NCBI GenBank assembly: GCA_963700705.1
Contig: CAVOYQ010000007.1
Coordinates: 62,001 to 126,000, forward strand
Source: JAHEFT01 sp963700705
GTDB taxonomy: Bacteria > Pseudomonadota > Gammaproteobacteria > Xanthomonadales > SZUA-36
DNA length: 64,000 nt
Direction: 5' to 3'
Shown one piece after another: positions 28,641 through 38,530 of the stretch (the first letter of the stretch is position 1; every line of letters begins with the position of its first letter). Position numbers and translations under genes: made by a program. The notes under the pieces were generated by a model. The model made no database searches, was not told the DNA's origin, and saw only the letters and a program-made list of their open reading frames with translations.

Positions 28641-31256
28641 ATGAACTTTCTGAAATCAGGGGTATTGGTTTTCTTACTTGGCTTTGCTGGCCAGGCGGTT
28701 GCGCAGAGTACCGTGGCGGCCCGCACCCACCAGGCAAAGTTGAAGACACTGGCCGCAACGCTCCAACAACGCGATGCCGCTGACCGTGCACAGGCGCGCG
28801 TTTTTGCAGCCCGCGCGGGTATCCCGATGCGCCGGGTCCTGCCGAATGGAGGGGTGCTGGAGTTGCAGCGCATCGTTCCGGGCGTTGGGCCGGTCTTTTA
28901 CATCACCAACAATATCATCGCAGCACAAACTGTTTCGACCTATGAAGTCTGGCCAGGCGGGTCCGCCGGGCTGGGGCTCAACGGCTCCGGCATGACCATG
29001 GCCGAGTGGGACGGCGGCGCCGTGTACGCCGATCACTGGGACCTGATCGGGCGCGTCACGCAGGTCGATGACGTCGATGGCATGATGGATATCAACGGTC
29101 ACTCCACGCACGTGGCGGGAACCCTGATCGGCTCCGGCGCGCTTATCCCGGACACCCAGGGCATGGCGTGGGCCGCGAATCTGGATGCCTACGACTGGAA
29201 TTCCGACTCGGCGGAGATGGCGACCGCAGCGGCGGCCGGGCAGTTGGTTTCGAACCATTCCTATGGTGTCGCCGCCGGATGGATACCGTGGGGCGATGAC
29301 CCGCCAAACAACTGGTGGTGGATCGGCGGTTCGGATCCAACCGATCTGGAGGATCCCAATTTCGGTTATTACGACCCGGAGTCGGCCCTGTGGGACCAGA
29401 TCGCCTTCGAGGCACCGTACTTCCTGATCGTCAAGGCCGCCGGCAACGATCGCCTCGACTTCGGGCCGGAACCCGGTGAGGAATACACCATCGTCGACCA
29501 GGACGGGAATCCCGTCGAAACGTCAACGGTCGAACGCCCCCCCGACTGCGCGCCCGACGGCTACGATTGCCTGCCGACGCACGCCGGTGCCAAGAATATC
29601 CTGACCGTAGGCGCCGTCGATGATTTGCCGGGCGGTTACTTCCCGCTCGGGGGGGCAGGACAGGTTGCCATGACCCTGTTCAGCGGCTGGGGCCCGACCG
29701 ACGATGGGCGAATCAAGCCCGACCTGGTCGGCAACGGGTCCTTCCTTTACTCGGCATGGTCAGATCCGAAGCAGCTTTACGCTTTCGCAACCGGCACGTC
29801 GCAGGCCGCACCCAATGTGAGTGGCTCGCTGCTGCTGCTGCAGGAGCACTACGAAAACCTGCACGGGGCTGACAACTACATGCGCGCGGCAACCCTGAAA
29901 GCACTCGCGATTCATACCGCCGACGAGTCCGGTGAGGCGCCCGGCCCGGACTATGCGTTCGGCTGGGGTTTACTGAACACCCAATCCGCCGCCGAGCTCA
30001 TCAGTGGTGAGGGTGACGACCATCAGATCATCGAAGGCAGCCTCGTCAATGGCGCCGCAGACAGTTACGCCGTCAGCGTTGGCCAACCCGACTCCGTGCT
30101 CACGGCCACGCTGGTCTGGGCCGATCCGCCCGGAACTCCGCCGGCGCCGTCACTCGACCCGCCCGACCTGATGCTGGTCAACGACCTTGATTTGCGCGTG
30201 GTCCGCGGGGCCAATACGTGGATGCCATGGGTGCTCGATCCAGCCAACCCGGCGGCGCCGGCAACGACCGGCGACAACGTCCGCGACAACGTGGAGCAGG
30301 TGCGGATCCGCGCCGACACCTGCAGCTATGCCGTGGAAATCCGCCACAAAGGCGCGTTACTCGATGACGCACCACAGGACTATTCGCTGATTATCAGCGT
30401 GGATGCACCACCGGTGCCGGGCAACTTCGCTTTCCAAGAAGACTTTTTGGAGGGCTTGCCCGAAGGCTGGAGTATTGACACGGTCGAAGGGATCGACTGG
30501 ACCGTCAATTCGCCGGTATTGAACGATCTTCGTTACGACAACCATACCGGCGGCAACGGACCGTTCGCGATGGTGGATAACAATTACATCAACCAGACTG
30601 AAACGTCCCTGCGGACGCCGGTGCTGGATCTGTCGGCGGCCGTTGGCGCCGTTTTGCGGTTCAGCAGTTACTTCTTCTTCGACCTGCTGGAATCGATCAA
30701 CGTCGACGTCAGTACGAATGGAGGGGCGGATTGGACGCAGGTGTGGCAGGACGTCGGGGAAATCCATGACCCAAAGCGCATCGTGCTCGATCTGTCCACG
30801 TCGCTTGCAGGTCAGGCCAATGCGATGGTGCGATTCCGCTACGACACCAATAACGTGAGCGAAGGTAACCTCTGGCAGATCGATGATGTCGAACTGGAGG
30901 TGTTCAGCGCCCAGGGGCAGACGGCGAATCTTCCGGGCCCCGCCGATAGTCCGAACCCGGATGACGGCGCATCCGACGTCGGGCCGGGCGCCAGTATCGG
31001 CTGGGGAGCGGGAACGGCTACCGACTCGCACGACATTTACTTCGGCACGGCCGTTCCGCTCGGACCTGGCGACTTCCAGGGCAACCAGTCCGGCACGACC
31101 TTCGATCCGGGTCCACTTGCAGAGGGGACGACCTATTACTGGCGGATCGACGAGGTTAACGCCGAAGGCAGTGTGCGGGGATGCACCTGGAGCTTCACAA
31201 CCCTGCCCGGACCACCTGTGGTCCTATTCAGCGACGGCTTCGAAGACGGGGGTTGA
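28641..31256 (+). CDS. Secreted subtilisin-like (S8) serine protease with DGFE tail
   Basis: An 871-residue exported subtilase. Signal peptide: MNFLKSGVLVFLLGFAGQAVA. Catalytic triad: Asp in MAEWDGG (about residue 124), His in GHSTHVAGT (about 154) and Ser in GTSQAAPNVSG (about 387), with the oxyanion Asn in AAGNDRLDFG. After the protease come a beta domain like the P/CUB-type domain of S8 proteases (VLTATLVWADPPG, NDLDLRVV), a MAM-like domain (VLRFSSYFFFDLLESINVDV) and a fibronectin-like segment (TTYYWRIDEVN). The chain ends LFSDGFEDGG. The same ending occurs in the unrelated L-domain protein at 31406. ATG 28641 is preferred to GTG 28638 because of the AAAGGGA spacing. Probably a nutrient-scavenging exoprotease. 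Confidence 0.92.
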   Translation: MNFLKSGVLVFLLGFAGQAVAQSTVAARTHQAKLKTLAATLQQRDAADRAQARVFAARAGIPMRRVLPNGGVLELQRIVPGVGPVFYITNNIIAAQTVSTYEVWPGGSAGLGLNGSGMTMAEWDGGAVYADHWDLIGRVTQVDDVDGMMDINGHSTHVAGTLIGSGALIPDTQGMAWAANLDAYDWNSDSAEMATAAAAGQLVSNHSYGVAAGWIPWGDDPPNNWWWIGGSDPTDLEDPNFGYYDPESALWDQIAFEAPYFLIVKAAGNDRLDFGPEPGEEYTIVDQDGNPVETSTVERPPDCAPDGYDCLPTHAGAKNILTVGAVDDLPGGYFPLGGAGQVAMTLFSGWGPTDDGRIKPDLVGNGSFLYSAWSDPKQLYAFATGTSQAAPNVSGSLLLLQEHYENLHGADNYMRAATLKALAIHTADESGEAPGPDYAFGWGLLNTQSAAELISGEGDDHQIIEGSLVNGAADSYAVSVGQPDSVLTATLVWADPPGTPPAPSLDPPDLMLVNDLDLRVVRGANTWMPWVLDPANPAAPATTGDNVRDNVEQVRIRADTCSYAVEIRHKGALLDDAPQDYSLIISVDAPPVPGNFAFQEDFLEGLPEGWSIDTVEGIDWTVNSPVLNDLRYDNHTGGNGPFAMVDNNYINQTETSLRTPVLDLSAAVGAVLRFSSYFFFDLLESINVDVSTNGGADWTQVWQDVGEIHDPKRIVLDLSTSLAGQANAMVRFRYDTNNVSEGNLWQIDDVELEVFSAQGQTANLPGPADSPNPDDGASDVGPGASIGWGAGTATDSHDIYFGTAVPLGPGDFQGNQSGTTFDPGPLAEGTTYYWRIDEVNAEGSVRGCTWSFTTLPGPPVVLFSDGFEDGG

Positions 31257-31405
31257 GAACTGGTTTCGGCAGTCCAACCACTTTATTCCGCCATACACCC
31301 CTGGACGGACCTCGAAGCAGCAGGAAAAAAGGAGCCGGATACATTTATCACGTGTGCCATTCGAATAGTTCCTATGCGCTGTTCTAATTTGATCGTTGGT
31401 TCTGC

Positions 31406-32425
31406 CTAACCCGGGCCCTCAAAGCCATCCTTGAGGATAAGCCCATCCGCTGCAGAACCAACGATTTCCTCTATGGTGTTGCACCCCTCCAGGTTTGAGC
31501 CAATGATCACTTCACCGGCAGGTGCATCGGGCGGATCGGGAAGAGCGGCCGGCCCCGGATCTCCGTCGTCCACATCATCCAGCACCGTCGTCAAAGCTGA
31601 ACAATCATCCAACATGGGGTTCCCCGACACCCTGAGAAACCCCCAGACCTCAACCAGGCCTGATGCTCCATCCAGGTTGCTTAACACATCGTTATCGCGG
31701 ATCTCGAAACGACCCACTTTTGTGTCAAGTGGAAATCCATTCAGGCTGGGCAGCAACGGGTTATCAGTAACTATCACCATAGTTAATGGCACCGCCTCAT
31801 CGATTAAATTGATCAACGAAAGGTCAGAAACATCAGTCAAATTCGCGTTTCCGGCAACAGTAATGCCTTGCGCAAGATTTGTCACCGAAGGCAATCCATT
31901 GAGGTTGGGCAGAGTCGAGTTATTAGTGATGATGATGAAACTCATATCATCGAACGTAGCGGGTAATCCATTGAGGCTATTGAGCGTCAAATTATTTGAA
32001 ATAGACAGGCTGCCCAGTGTAGTCAGGCCAGACAGTCCGGCCAGGTTGATGAGGTTAGTGGTGTTCTCAATGCTCAGCCGAACCCCAATCGTTTCAAGGT
32101 TTTCCAATCCGGCAAGGCTAGCCAGTGATGTTGAGTTGCTGATGGAAAGATATCCAGTGATCGTTATTAAATCCGAAAGTGGAGTGAGATCGATAACGGT
32201 ATCACCATAAATTTCAAGATTTCCAGAGACGGTAATACAGGGTCCGTAGTTGCTTTGAAAATTGTCAACAGCAGTCTGGCTCGAAAGAACTATCGGGAAT
32301 CCGCTGCAATCCGCCAATACCGCCTGGGTCGGCAGGAATAGCAACACTGCCATCGTTAAAGCATTGGCCACCAGCCAACCGAACCGCTTGTGCAGAAACG
32401 TTCGCATTCGTAATTTTTCAATCAT
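31406..32425 (-). CDS. Secreted receptor-L-domain/LRR-like protein with DGFE tail
   Basis: A 339-residue exported protein. The signal peptide is late (residues about 16-38, LVANALTMAVLLFLPTQAVLA). The body is a right-handed solenoid of irregular leucine-rich strands, close to receptor L domains: ITVSGNLEIYGDTVIDLTPL, TITGYLSISNSTSLASLAGL, SLSISNNLTLNSLNGLP. Near the end DDCSALTTVLDDVDDGDPGP is acidic. The chain finishes LILKDGFEGPG, similar to the subtilase tail LFSDGFEDGG although the two proteins share no other homology. It converges with the subtilase gene. Such surface solenoids usually bind carbohydrate or protein; partner unknown. Confidence 0.8.
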   Translation of the reverse strand: MIEKLRMRTFLHKRFGWLVANALTMAVLLFLPTQAVLADCSGFPIVLSSQTAVDNFQSNYGPCITVSGNLEIYGDTVIDLTPLSDLITITGYLSISNSTSLASLAGLENLETIGVRLSIENTTNLINLAGLSGLTTLGSLSISNNLTLNSLNGLPATFDDMSFIIITNNSTLPNLNGLPSVTNLAQGITVAGNANLTDVSDLSLINLIDEAVPLTMVIVTDNPLLPSLNGFPLDTKVGRFEIRDNDVLSNLDGASGLVEVWGFLRVSGNPMLDDCSALTTVLDDVDDGDPGPAALPDPPDAPAGEVIIGSNLEGCNTIEEIVGSAADGLILKDGFEGPG

Positions 32426-32621
32426 CTTCCGTTTCTCAACCTTTTGTGAACACGGTTTACAAGTTAAAGACCGGGCTGCCTTGTACGATATTTACCTCGG
32501 CAGCGACATGGAATTGTATCTAAGGTAAGCGATACAGTCCTGGATGTCGAACTCCTGGCAACGACGTGTGAGCTTCTGTACGGGTCAGCTATCAGGCTAA
32601 ACTGCACCAACTCTTAATTAT

Positions 32622-32925
32622 GGCTCTTCCCCAATCATAGTGGGTAGATCACCCTTCAATACCAACCGGGTAAAGTTGTAATCCACCCAGATGGAAGTAA
32701 ATTGCATTCCGGAACCGCTGTTTGTTTCTGAATCCTCGGGCACGGGTCTTCACGGTTTTGATGCGCGAGTTCATGCTCTCGGCGTGGCTGTTGTTCACGC
32801 CCAGTATCACCGCGTTGAGAATGCCCCACAGGTGATTGCGCAAGGTTTTGGCGGTCTGTTGCATCGGCTTGAGACGACTGCGGGCCATCCAGTTGATCAG
32901 TCGTTTCCAGCCCTTGTGGGTGTCC
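32622..32925 (-). pseudogene. ISL3-family transposase 3' remnant with one inverted repeat
   Basis: Minus-strand codons encode HKGWKRLINWMARSRLK and then NHLWGILNAVILGVNNSHAE, ending RNAIYFHLGGLQLYP. This is the C-terminal DDE part of ISL3 (IS204/IS1001/IS1165) transposases, including the glutamate of SHAESMNSRIK. GGCTCTTCCCCAATCATAGT at 32622 looks like an ISL3 terminal inverted repeat. The N-terminal two thirds and the other end are missing. It cannot move by itself. Confidence 0.8.
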
Positions 32926-33077
32926 CCGCTCGACCCTTTCCCCGCTCAACCCTCTCGGTGGCTGTCCTGGGCTGACTTCTGGTCGTAAAAAATGGCCTGA
33001 CGCAGGATTGGTTGCGATAAATTACAGACAGGGAGAGGGGCACGAGAACGAACATACTGCTGCTCTGACCGCACACT

Positions 33078-35972
33078 TTTACGGACTTAGCTCCTCGCAA
33101 GTATTAACATTGTCATTGGCAATGCGTTGAATCGGCACGGTGCCAGTGCGGTTGGCGGAAGGGCACGTCGTAATCAATCGTCCCTGAACTGCAACTGTCG
33201 AAATTTAACGTCATGGTCCTTATCCGAGCCCGGTGGGTCAGTACGCTGCACTTCGCTCGGGGTATCGAACAGGCCTCCAGAAGTAATGGTTATATCCATC
33301 ACCGACCGGTCGCCTTTATAGATACCTTGGGCGGTCAGCCAGCGGTGACCGGCATCGCCCAGGTTGGCAACATCACCGCTTCCAGGCAGGCTTGTATCAT
33401 AAGTAAACTGAAGCAAGGATGAGCGGTATTCGATCCCGGGGAATATCGTGATGAAAAAGCCCTGACCGTCGGTTGCGGGGTTGAACCAGGCATGCATCCA
33501 AACCCGAGTTCATCTCGAAATCAGCGGTCGCCTGAATGGCATCGGGTTGATCTGCCATAGCACGAGTCGAAGCAGAGCTGATCAACTCTTCACACAGCGG
33601 CACGTTGTCATTGGTGATGCGTTGTATCTTCACCAAACCCCGTTTGCCTATGGAAGGAATATCGTATTCGACCTTCCCATTGAGACAGTCACCAAAGCTC
33701 AGAACTATTGTACCGTCATTGACACGTGACACTTCCGCCTCACTGTCGAAGATACCGCCGGAAGTCATCGAAATCTCTAACACCGACTGGTTACCATCCA
33801 ACACTCCCTGGGCGGTTAACCAGCGGTGACCGGGATCGCCCAAATCGGCAACGGCATTTATGGAGGGCAAATCGGTGTCATAAGTGAACCAGGCCAGCAT
33901 CACGACCCCGGTTTCCGGAAAAACCGTAATGAAAAACCCCTGTCCATCGGTCAGCGGGCTGTACCAGGCATCGTTGAACCCGGCATTGAGCTGAAAAGGT
34001 GCAGTGCCGTGCAAACCGCGCCAATCGCGACATCATCCCATCGTGCAGTAAGACGCCACCAGTTGGTCATCTGGTCGTCGTCTTGCGCCAAAGTCTGGCT
34101 AATTTCCTGCCCAGAAATCTGATTATTGAAACCTGGCATGTTTTGCATCCAGTATATGTACCACTGGGATTCAGTCTTTTGAGGTATGCAACCCCGTACC
34201 CGGCCACGGGTAATCAATGTCCCGCCAGGTTGAAACACTGGTAGCCTTCAACAAGCCACCACCGGGCCGCCAATCCTCGCAGTCACTCGAATTTCGAGGC
34301 GGGAATTTCATAATCATAGTTACCCACCGTATTGGGCGGCATGTGCGTCCAACCACAACGCCCGGTCACAAAATTGTTTTCTTCATCCTGACCCACGAAC
34401 TCATGCCAGAAAGGATCGCCGTTGCCATCCTGCAGCCAACTGGCATGGCTGAGCATTGATTCCAGCTGGTGTCCGTGATTGTGGATACCTTCCGCCTGCG
34501 TTCGGCGAATATTTGATCCATAAAGCACATAAGTGTTCCCGTAGACCGGCAGATCCGTGTTGTCCGGGTTGTTGTTGGAGATATCCCCGGTAGTAGGTGA
34601 GGACATGTTGGATTCCCAAACCTCGCGGGCATTCAGGGAGTCGTGAATCAAGGGATCATAAGATGGATACAGCGAATCGAAACTACTGCTCCATAGCCAG
34701 ATTTCACGAATTCCCTGCGAATTAATCAGGTTTTTGAGTTCAAACCGATTGAACGTCCCCGTATAGTCGGGAATATAAACAGGATGACCCGTATCCAGGC
34801 GGGCTATTTTTCCAGGCGGTAGGGGCTCTATACGGTTATGTACTTGACTATCCGGTAGCCCAATGCGGGCCGTGCCATCGGGTCTTTGTAACCGCGAAAC
34901 CTGCTGCCTTCTTCCAGCATGAATTTCATACGAAGGTCATATTGATCAATATCGCCGATAATTTCCTCCAATGAAATTTCATCGAGGGCAGAGAAGCCCG
35001 GTGATACCACTGGTGTCCAGGTTAACGCCATCCGCCGTTGGCAGGTAACGAATGGTGCCACCGGCATTTCCCATAAATAGTCCGCAGCAGGCTCAGCCAA
35101 TTCGGGAGGGATAGACTCCCATGCGAGGCGGAATTTTTGCCCTGATCACTTCTACCGGCTGTTCAATCACCGTACCCAGAGCAACAGCGGAGATCGTGGT
35201 TAAGCCTGCAGAATGGGCCGAAATCTGACGATTTGAATCGACACTGGCCACGGTCGGCACACTGGATTTCCAGCCGGTGATCATAGAGGCCGGGACGTCC
35301 ACCACACCAGCTTCCGTCATGCCATTTGCGGTTGGCGTAAAGCGCCAGGTCTCGAACAGTTCCAGTTCTGCCGCTCAAATGCAGGTTCTGGAAGATTTCG
35401 AGGAATCCAAGGCCATCGAGCCACAGATTAAAACCGAGGTCCCAAGTGTCGGTGAAAATCTCGAAGAATGACTTTGATTTGGGACAGGTCTGGAGACCCA
35501 ACCACCGTTTTTTTCCAGGCAGTGGCTCTGTCATTCGAATCAGAAACTCGTGCCACTGGTTTGGGGGCGGGTCGTTCGGATCAAAAAATTGTCTGTATCT
35601 CAATCTCGATATCATCGTTTTCCGTTGTTCCCAGCCGAATCCTCGGGGAGTACGGCAAAAATGCCCAGCGATTTGTCTCGATGTAGGCCCAGAAACGTAT
35701 GAATGAAACTTCACAAAGATCCCAGTCTGCGTTTCTTTGTTTTGGGACCCAGGCATGAATAAAGTAGAGTGACAGACGTCGATGTGAATTGCACCGTTCC
35801 CGTCATGAAAGCGTTGCGTGTCCAGGGAAATTGAAGCAGGGCCAGGGGGTTGAGCGGCTATTCCCGAGTACCGAATTGTCTTCAGTAAGAGAATCCAAAA
35901 CCGGAAATTGAGCGAGCGCTGAAGAGCCTGAAACCAGGCTGCAAACGAGCACAAAAATTGGAGGGAATTCAT
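33078..35972 (-). pseudogene. Large secreted protein gene broken by about ten frame changes
   Basis: The coding signal jumps among all three minus-strand frames from ATG 35972 to TAA 33078 (about 960 residues if repaired). Pieces in order: a signal peptide (IFVLVCSLVSGSSALAQ); a beta-rich segment (AYIETNRWAFLPYSP, DPNDPPPNQWHEFLIRM); a Big2-like segment (GWKSSVPTVASVDSNRQISA, SAGLTTISAVALG); a central domain I do not recognise with GHPVYIPDYTGTFNRFELKN, IREIWLWSS, HNHGHQLESMLSHA, GRCGWTHMPPNT and ESQWYIYWMQNMPGF; and two C-terminal modules with AWYSPLTDGQGFF/AWFNPATDGQGFF, RWLTAQG and QRI.NDNV..CEEL. Breaks occur near 35700, 35590, 35380, 35120, 34850, 34285, 34190, 34030, 33495, 33215 and 33150. 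No single open frame is the gene. An IS3 element starts 14 bases upstream of the ATG. Confidence 0.7.
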
Positions 35973-36024
35973 GTGGGATGCCGAGTGAACCGCCCCGGGT
36001 ATTCCGGAGACTCTTTTGTGTGAG

Positions 36025-36928
36025 TCAGGCCGCAATAGCCTGACCTTCCAGTTGATCATAATACGCCTGCTCGAACTCTGCAGGGGGAATGTCGCCGATC
36101 GGTTCCAGCAGCCGCCGATTATTGAACCAGTCCACCCATTCCAGCGTGGCGTATTCGACCTCATCCAGATTCTTCCACGGTCCTCGTGGCCAGATGACTT
36201 CGGCTTTGAACAGGCCGATTAATCGTTTCCGCCAGGGCATTGTCATACGAGTCACCAACACTGCCGACCGAAGATTCTATGCCGGCGTCTGCCAGTCGCT
36301 CGGTGTAGCGGATCGACAGGTACTGACAGCCGCGATCACTGTGGTGTACCAGACCCTGAGTGCCGGTTCGTGGCGAACAGCGCCTGTTCCAGCGCATCCA
36401 GCACCAGATCCGTCTTGAGTGAGTTCCAGACCCGCCAGCCGACGATCATGCGGGCAAACACATCGATGACGAAGGCAACGTAGACCACGCCCCGCCAGGT
36501 GGCGACATAGGTGATGTCAGCCACCCACAGCTGGTTGGGCCGGGTGGCGACAAATTGCCGTTGCACCAGGTCGGCAGGCCGTGCGGCGAGCATCGTCGGG
36601 GATCGTGGTCTTGTAGCCCTTACCCCGCTTCACGCCTTGTATCCCGAGCTTCTGCATCAGGCGTTCTGTGGTGCACTTGGCAATCCGGATTTGTTCCCGG
36701 TTCAGTTGTAGCCACACCTTGCGGACACCATAGACCCGGAAGTTTGCTTCCCAGACCCTGCGGATATCGATCACCATCTCCGCATCGCGTCGGTGGCGTG
36801 CCGGCAACCGCTCTGGATCGGCTTCCCGTGCCTTGTATTCGTAATACGTCGACGGGGCGATCGGCAACTCTGCACAGATCGGCTCGACCCCATAAGCTAT
36901 CCCGGTGCTGGTCAATAAACCTCACCAT
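36025..36928 (-). pseudogene. IS3 transposase orfB (DDE integrase domain), four frame breaks
   Basis: The HTH_21 and integrase core of an IS3 transposase is split over frames: MVRFIDQHRD, GVEPICAELPIAPSTYYEYK, ATRPNQLWVADITYVATW (first Asp), GLVHHSDRGCQYLSIRYTER (second Asp), SVGDSYDNALAETI (Glu), and FKAEVIWPRGPWKNLDEVEY to the stop at 36025. Breaks lie near 36890, 36600, 36385 and 36215, and each is repaired by deleting one base. The residues on both sides are otherwise well conserved, which suggests base insertions in the assembly rather than an old decayed copy. Confidence 0.85.
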
Positions 36929-37248
36929 TTCTTCAGTGGGCGGTCGAGCTCCGCCTGGGCGAAAAAAGCCGATGCCTTGCGTAGAATCTCGTTGGCACGT
37001 TTCAGTTCGCGGTTTTCACGTTCCAGTTGCTTCAGACGGTCATTGTCATCTGAGGACATGCCGGCACGCTCGCCCTGGTCCTGCTCCGTCTGCCGAACCC
37101 AACGGCGCAATGTTTCATTCGTGCAACCGATCTTGGATGAAATCGACTGGATGGCGGCCCACTGCGAACTGTGTTCCTTTTGCTGCTCCAGCACCATGCG
37201 TACGGCCCGTTCCCGTACTTCCGGGGAATATCTTCTTGATGTATTCAT
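36922..37248 (-). CDS. IS3 orfA, helix-turn-helix protein
   Basis: A 108-residue IS3-type OrfA. MNTSRRYSPEVRERAVRMVL begins the helix-turn-helix (IGCTNETLRRWVRQTEQDQG), followed by a leucine-zipper segment (LKQLERENRELKRANEILRK) and the usual end KASAFFAQAELDRP. OrfB overlaps its 3' end; in IS3 elements a -1 ribosomal shift there makes the full OrfAB transposase. OrfA itself is intact. Confidence 0.92.
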   Translation of the reverse strand: MNTSRRYSPEVRERAVRMVLEQQKEHSSQWAAIQSISSKIGCTNETLRRWVRQTEQDQGERAGMSSDDNDRLKQLERENRELKRANEILRKASAFFAQAELDRPLKKW

Positions 37249-37298
37249 AACTCCATCTTCTCAAAGTATGGAGTCTCCGGTAAAGTCGGGGCGGTTCA

Positions 37299-37524
37299 GT
37301 CTAGCATGAGATCGCCCACCATGATTCCATGGTATTTCAGACAAAGAATAGCTCAAGTTGAGAGTATTGAGGGCTGAATAATTTCAGCTGGGGATCCACA
37401 ATAATGCAGGTGTTATGCCTCTATCGCATTTGACTAGCTAAAGATCATACTTCTTGATTGGGCCCGGAACGATTTTTTATCGTTGCAACAAAAAGGAAGA
37501 GACAGTTCGCTTTTGAAAACTTTT
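37299..37524. other. AT-rich gap between IS3 and toxin remnant
   Basis: This 226-base AT-rich stretch holds no open frame of note and no recognised site. It may be the remains of the flank in which the IS landed. Confidence 0.3.
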
Positions 37525-37854
37525 CTATCTTTTTGAAAGCCTTATTAGAATTTCGGCAATTTCTTTTCCGGTCGCATTCTTTGCCCTAACCACAAATACT
37601 CGAGCACTGTGCCTTTTGATCGCTTGTAGTTTCCCCAGTCGATGCTTTATGTTTTTACTCTTTGGTAATGGCTATCCAGTTTTTCTTTCTTACGAACGCG
37701 ATCCAGTCTTCATCAGGCGCATCTGGAGACGAAAAAGTGCATCGTGGAGATGGACCACATGCCCAGCCCGTCTGAGGGCATTAGCAATTATGTGTTTGCC
37801 TAAGTTGCGATCGAGAAACAGCTCTACAACATCAAGCTGCTGCTTGGAGTTCAC
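37525..37854 (-). pseudogene. DUF5615 PIN-like toxin, frame-broken
   Basis: GTG 37854 overlaps the antitoxin stop (TGA 37851-37853). Pieces are LDVVELFLDRNLGKHIIANA, ALRRAGHVVHLHDALF, then in other frames SPDAPDEDWIAFVRKKNWIA and KNIKHRLGKLQAIKRHSARV, ending EIAEILIRLSKR. The acidic residues of LDRNL and DEDW match the DUF5615 PIN-like nuclease pattern (a VapC relative). At least two frame breaks: one apparent deletion after ALF and one insertion after ITKE. Overlap with the antitoxin is the usual TA arrangement. Confidence 0.7.
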
Positions 37855-38530
37855 CGGACTGCTTCTTCGATTTCGTCTGTTTCGCGATCATCGTCTCGGG
37901 CGAGTTTCTTCAATTGACTCGCCGGCTTTGTATCGTTCAGCAATAACTTCAGTAGCTAATCCAGTGCCTGCAATTACTCGCCTGCCTTGCGGATATTGAA
38001 GGATCTCTTACCACTATAGTAGGTGCGAATTTTGTTTCACTACGAGTAAACGGGAAAAGTTTGATTGGGATTCCATTGTTATCTCTCTCTATACGTTGAA
38101 GCGCGGCACTTAGCACTTCCTTCATAGCAATCTGGCCATCTCGGCTTATGTTCACCAGTTCCCCATATCGCTGAATAAAAAGATCCCAGACCATCAGTCT
38201 CTAGTCGACGACTGATTAAGGGGTGTTTCTTGTCTGCATTGCAATCAAGCTGATTTTTGTCAAATAGTCAATTGCGGCTCTAACTCTTGGCATTGGTACA
38301 GAATGTTTCCGACGAATGGCTGCAAAACGTGAAGCTCTACGAGATTCAAGAATGACAAAAGAATTGGTTGCCCAGGAGGAACTTCGATCAATAGATTCGT
38401 ATTTACCTTGGCCGGTTGCCCAGTAGCGAACCGTAGGATTAGGTACAGAAATATAATGCGCGGCCTCTGCGATAGAGTACGTTGGCAATTCTCGAGGATC
38501 GACTCTCCCGCGAAACGACTTTTTCATCAA
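37851..38530 (-). pseudogene. HTH-DUF433 antitoxin, frame-broken
   Basis: Starts MMKKSFRGRVDPRELPTYSI with a MerR-like helix-turn-helix (AEAAHYISVPNPTVRYWATG), continues LFIQRYGELVNISRDGQIAM and QRIERDNNGIPIKLFPFTRS, and ends with the DUF433 domain (VIAGTGLATEVIAERYKAGE, SIEE, LARDDDRETDEIEEAVR). Frame changes lie near 38256 (one A short in an A run), 38185, 37985 and 37890; the last three fit one extra base each. Family members repress their own promoter and pair with a PIN-like toxin. Repaired, the product is about 225 residues and would look normal. Confidence 0.72.

Larger units (their letters stand above)
35986..37298 (-). mobile_element. IS3-family insertion sequence, 1,313 bp
   Basis: Terminal inverted repeats are clear. 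The left end starts TGAACCGCCCCGGGTATTCC at 35986 and the right end, read inward from 37298, starts TGAACCGCCCCGACTTTACC; both continue GGAGACTC. Between them lie orfA and orfB transcribed leftward. No target duplication is visible (flanks GAG and GTC). The insertion separates the secreted-protein gene at 35972 from whatever preceded it. Confidence 0.92.

Noticed and set aside
35163..36164. Minus-strand open frame of 333 codons across the IS3 edge
   Set aside because: It starts inside the IS and only partly coincides with the secreted-protein frame; a frame-jumping reading with signal peptide and Big2-like part is more consistent.
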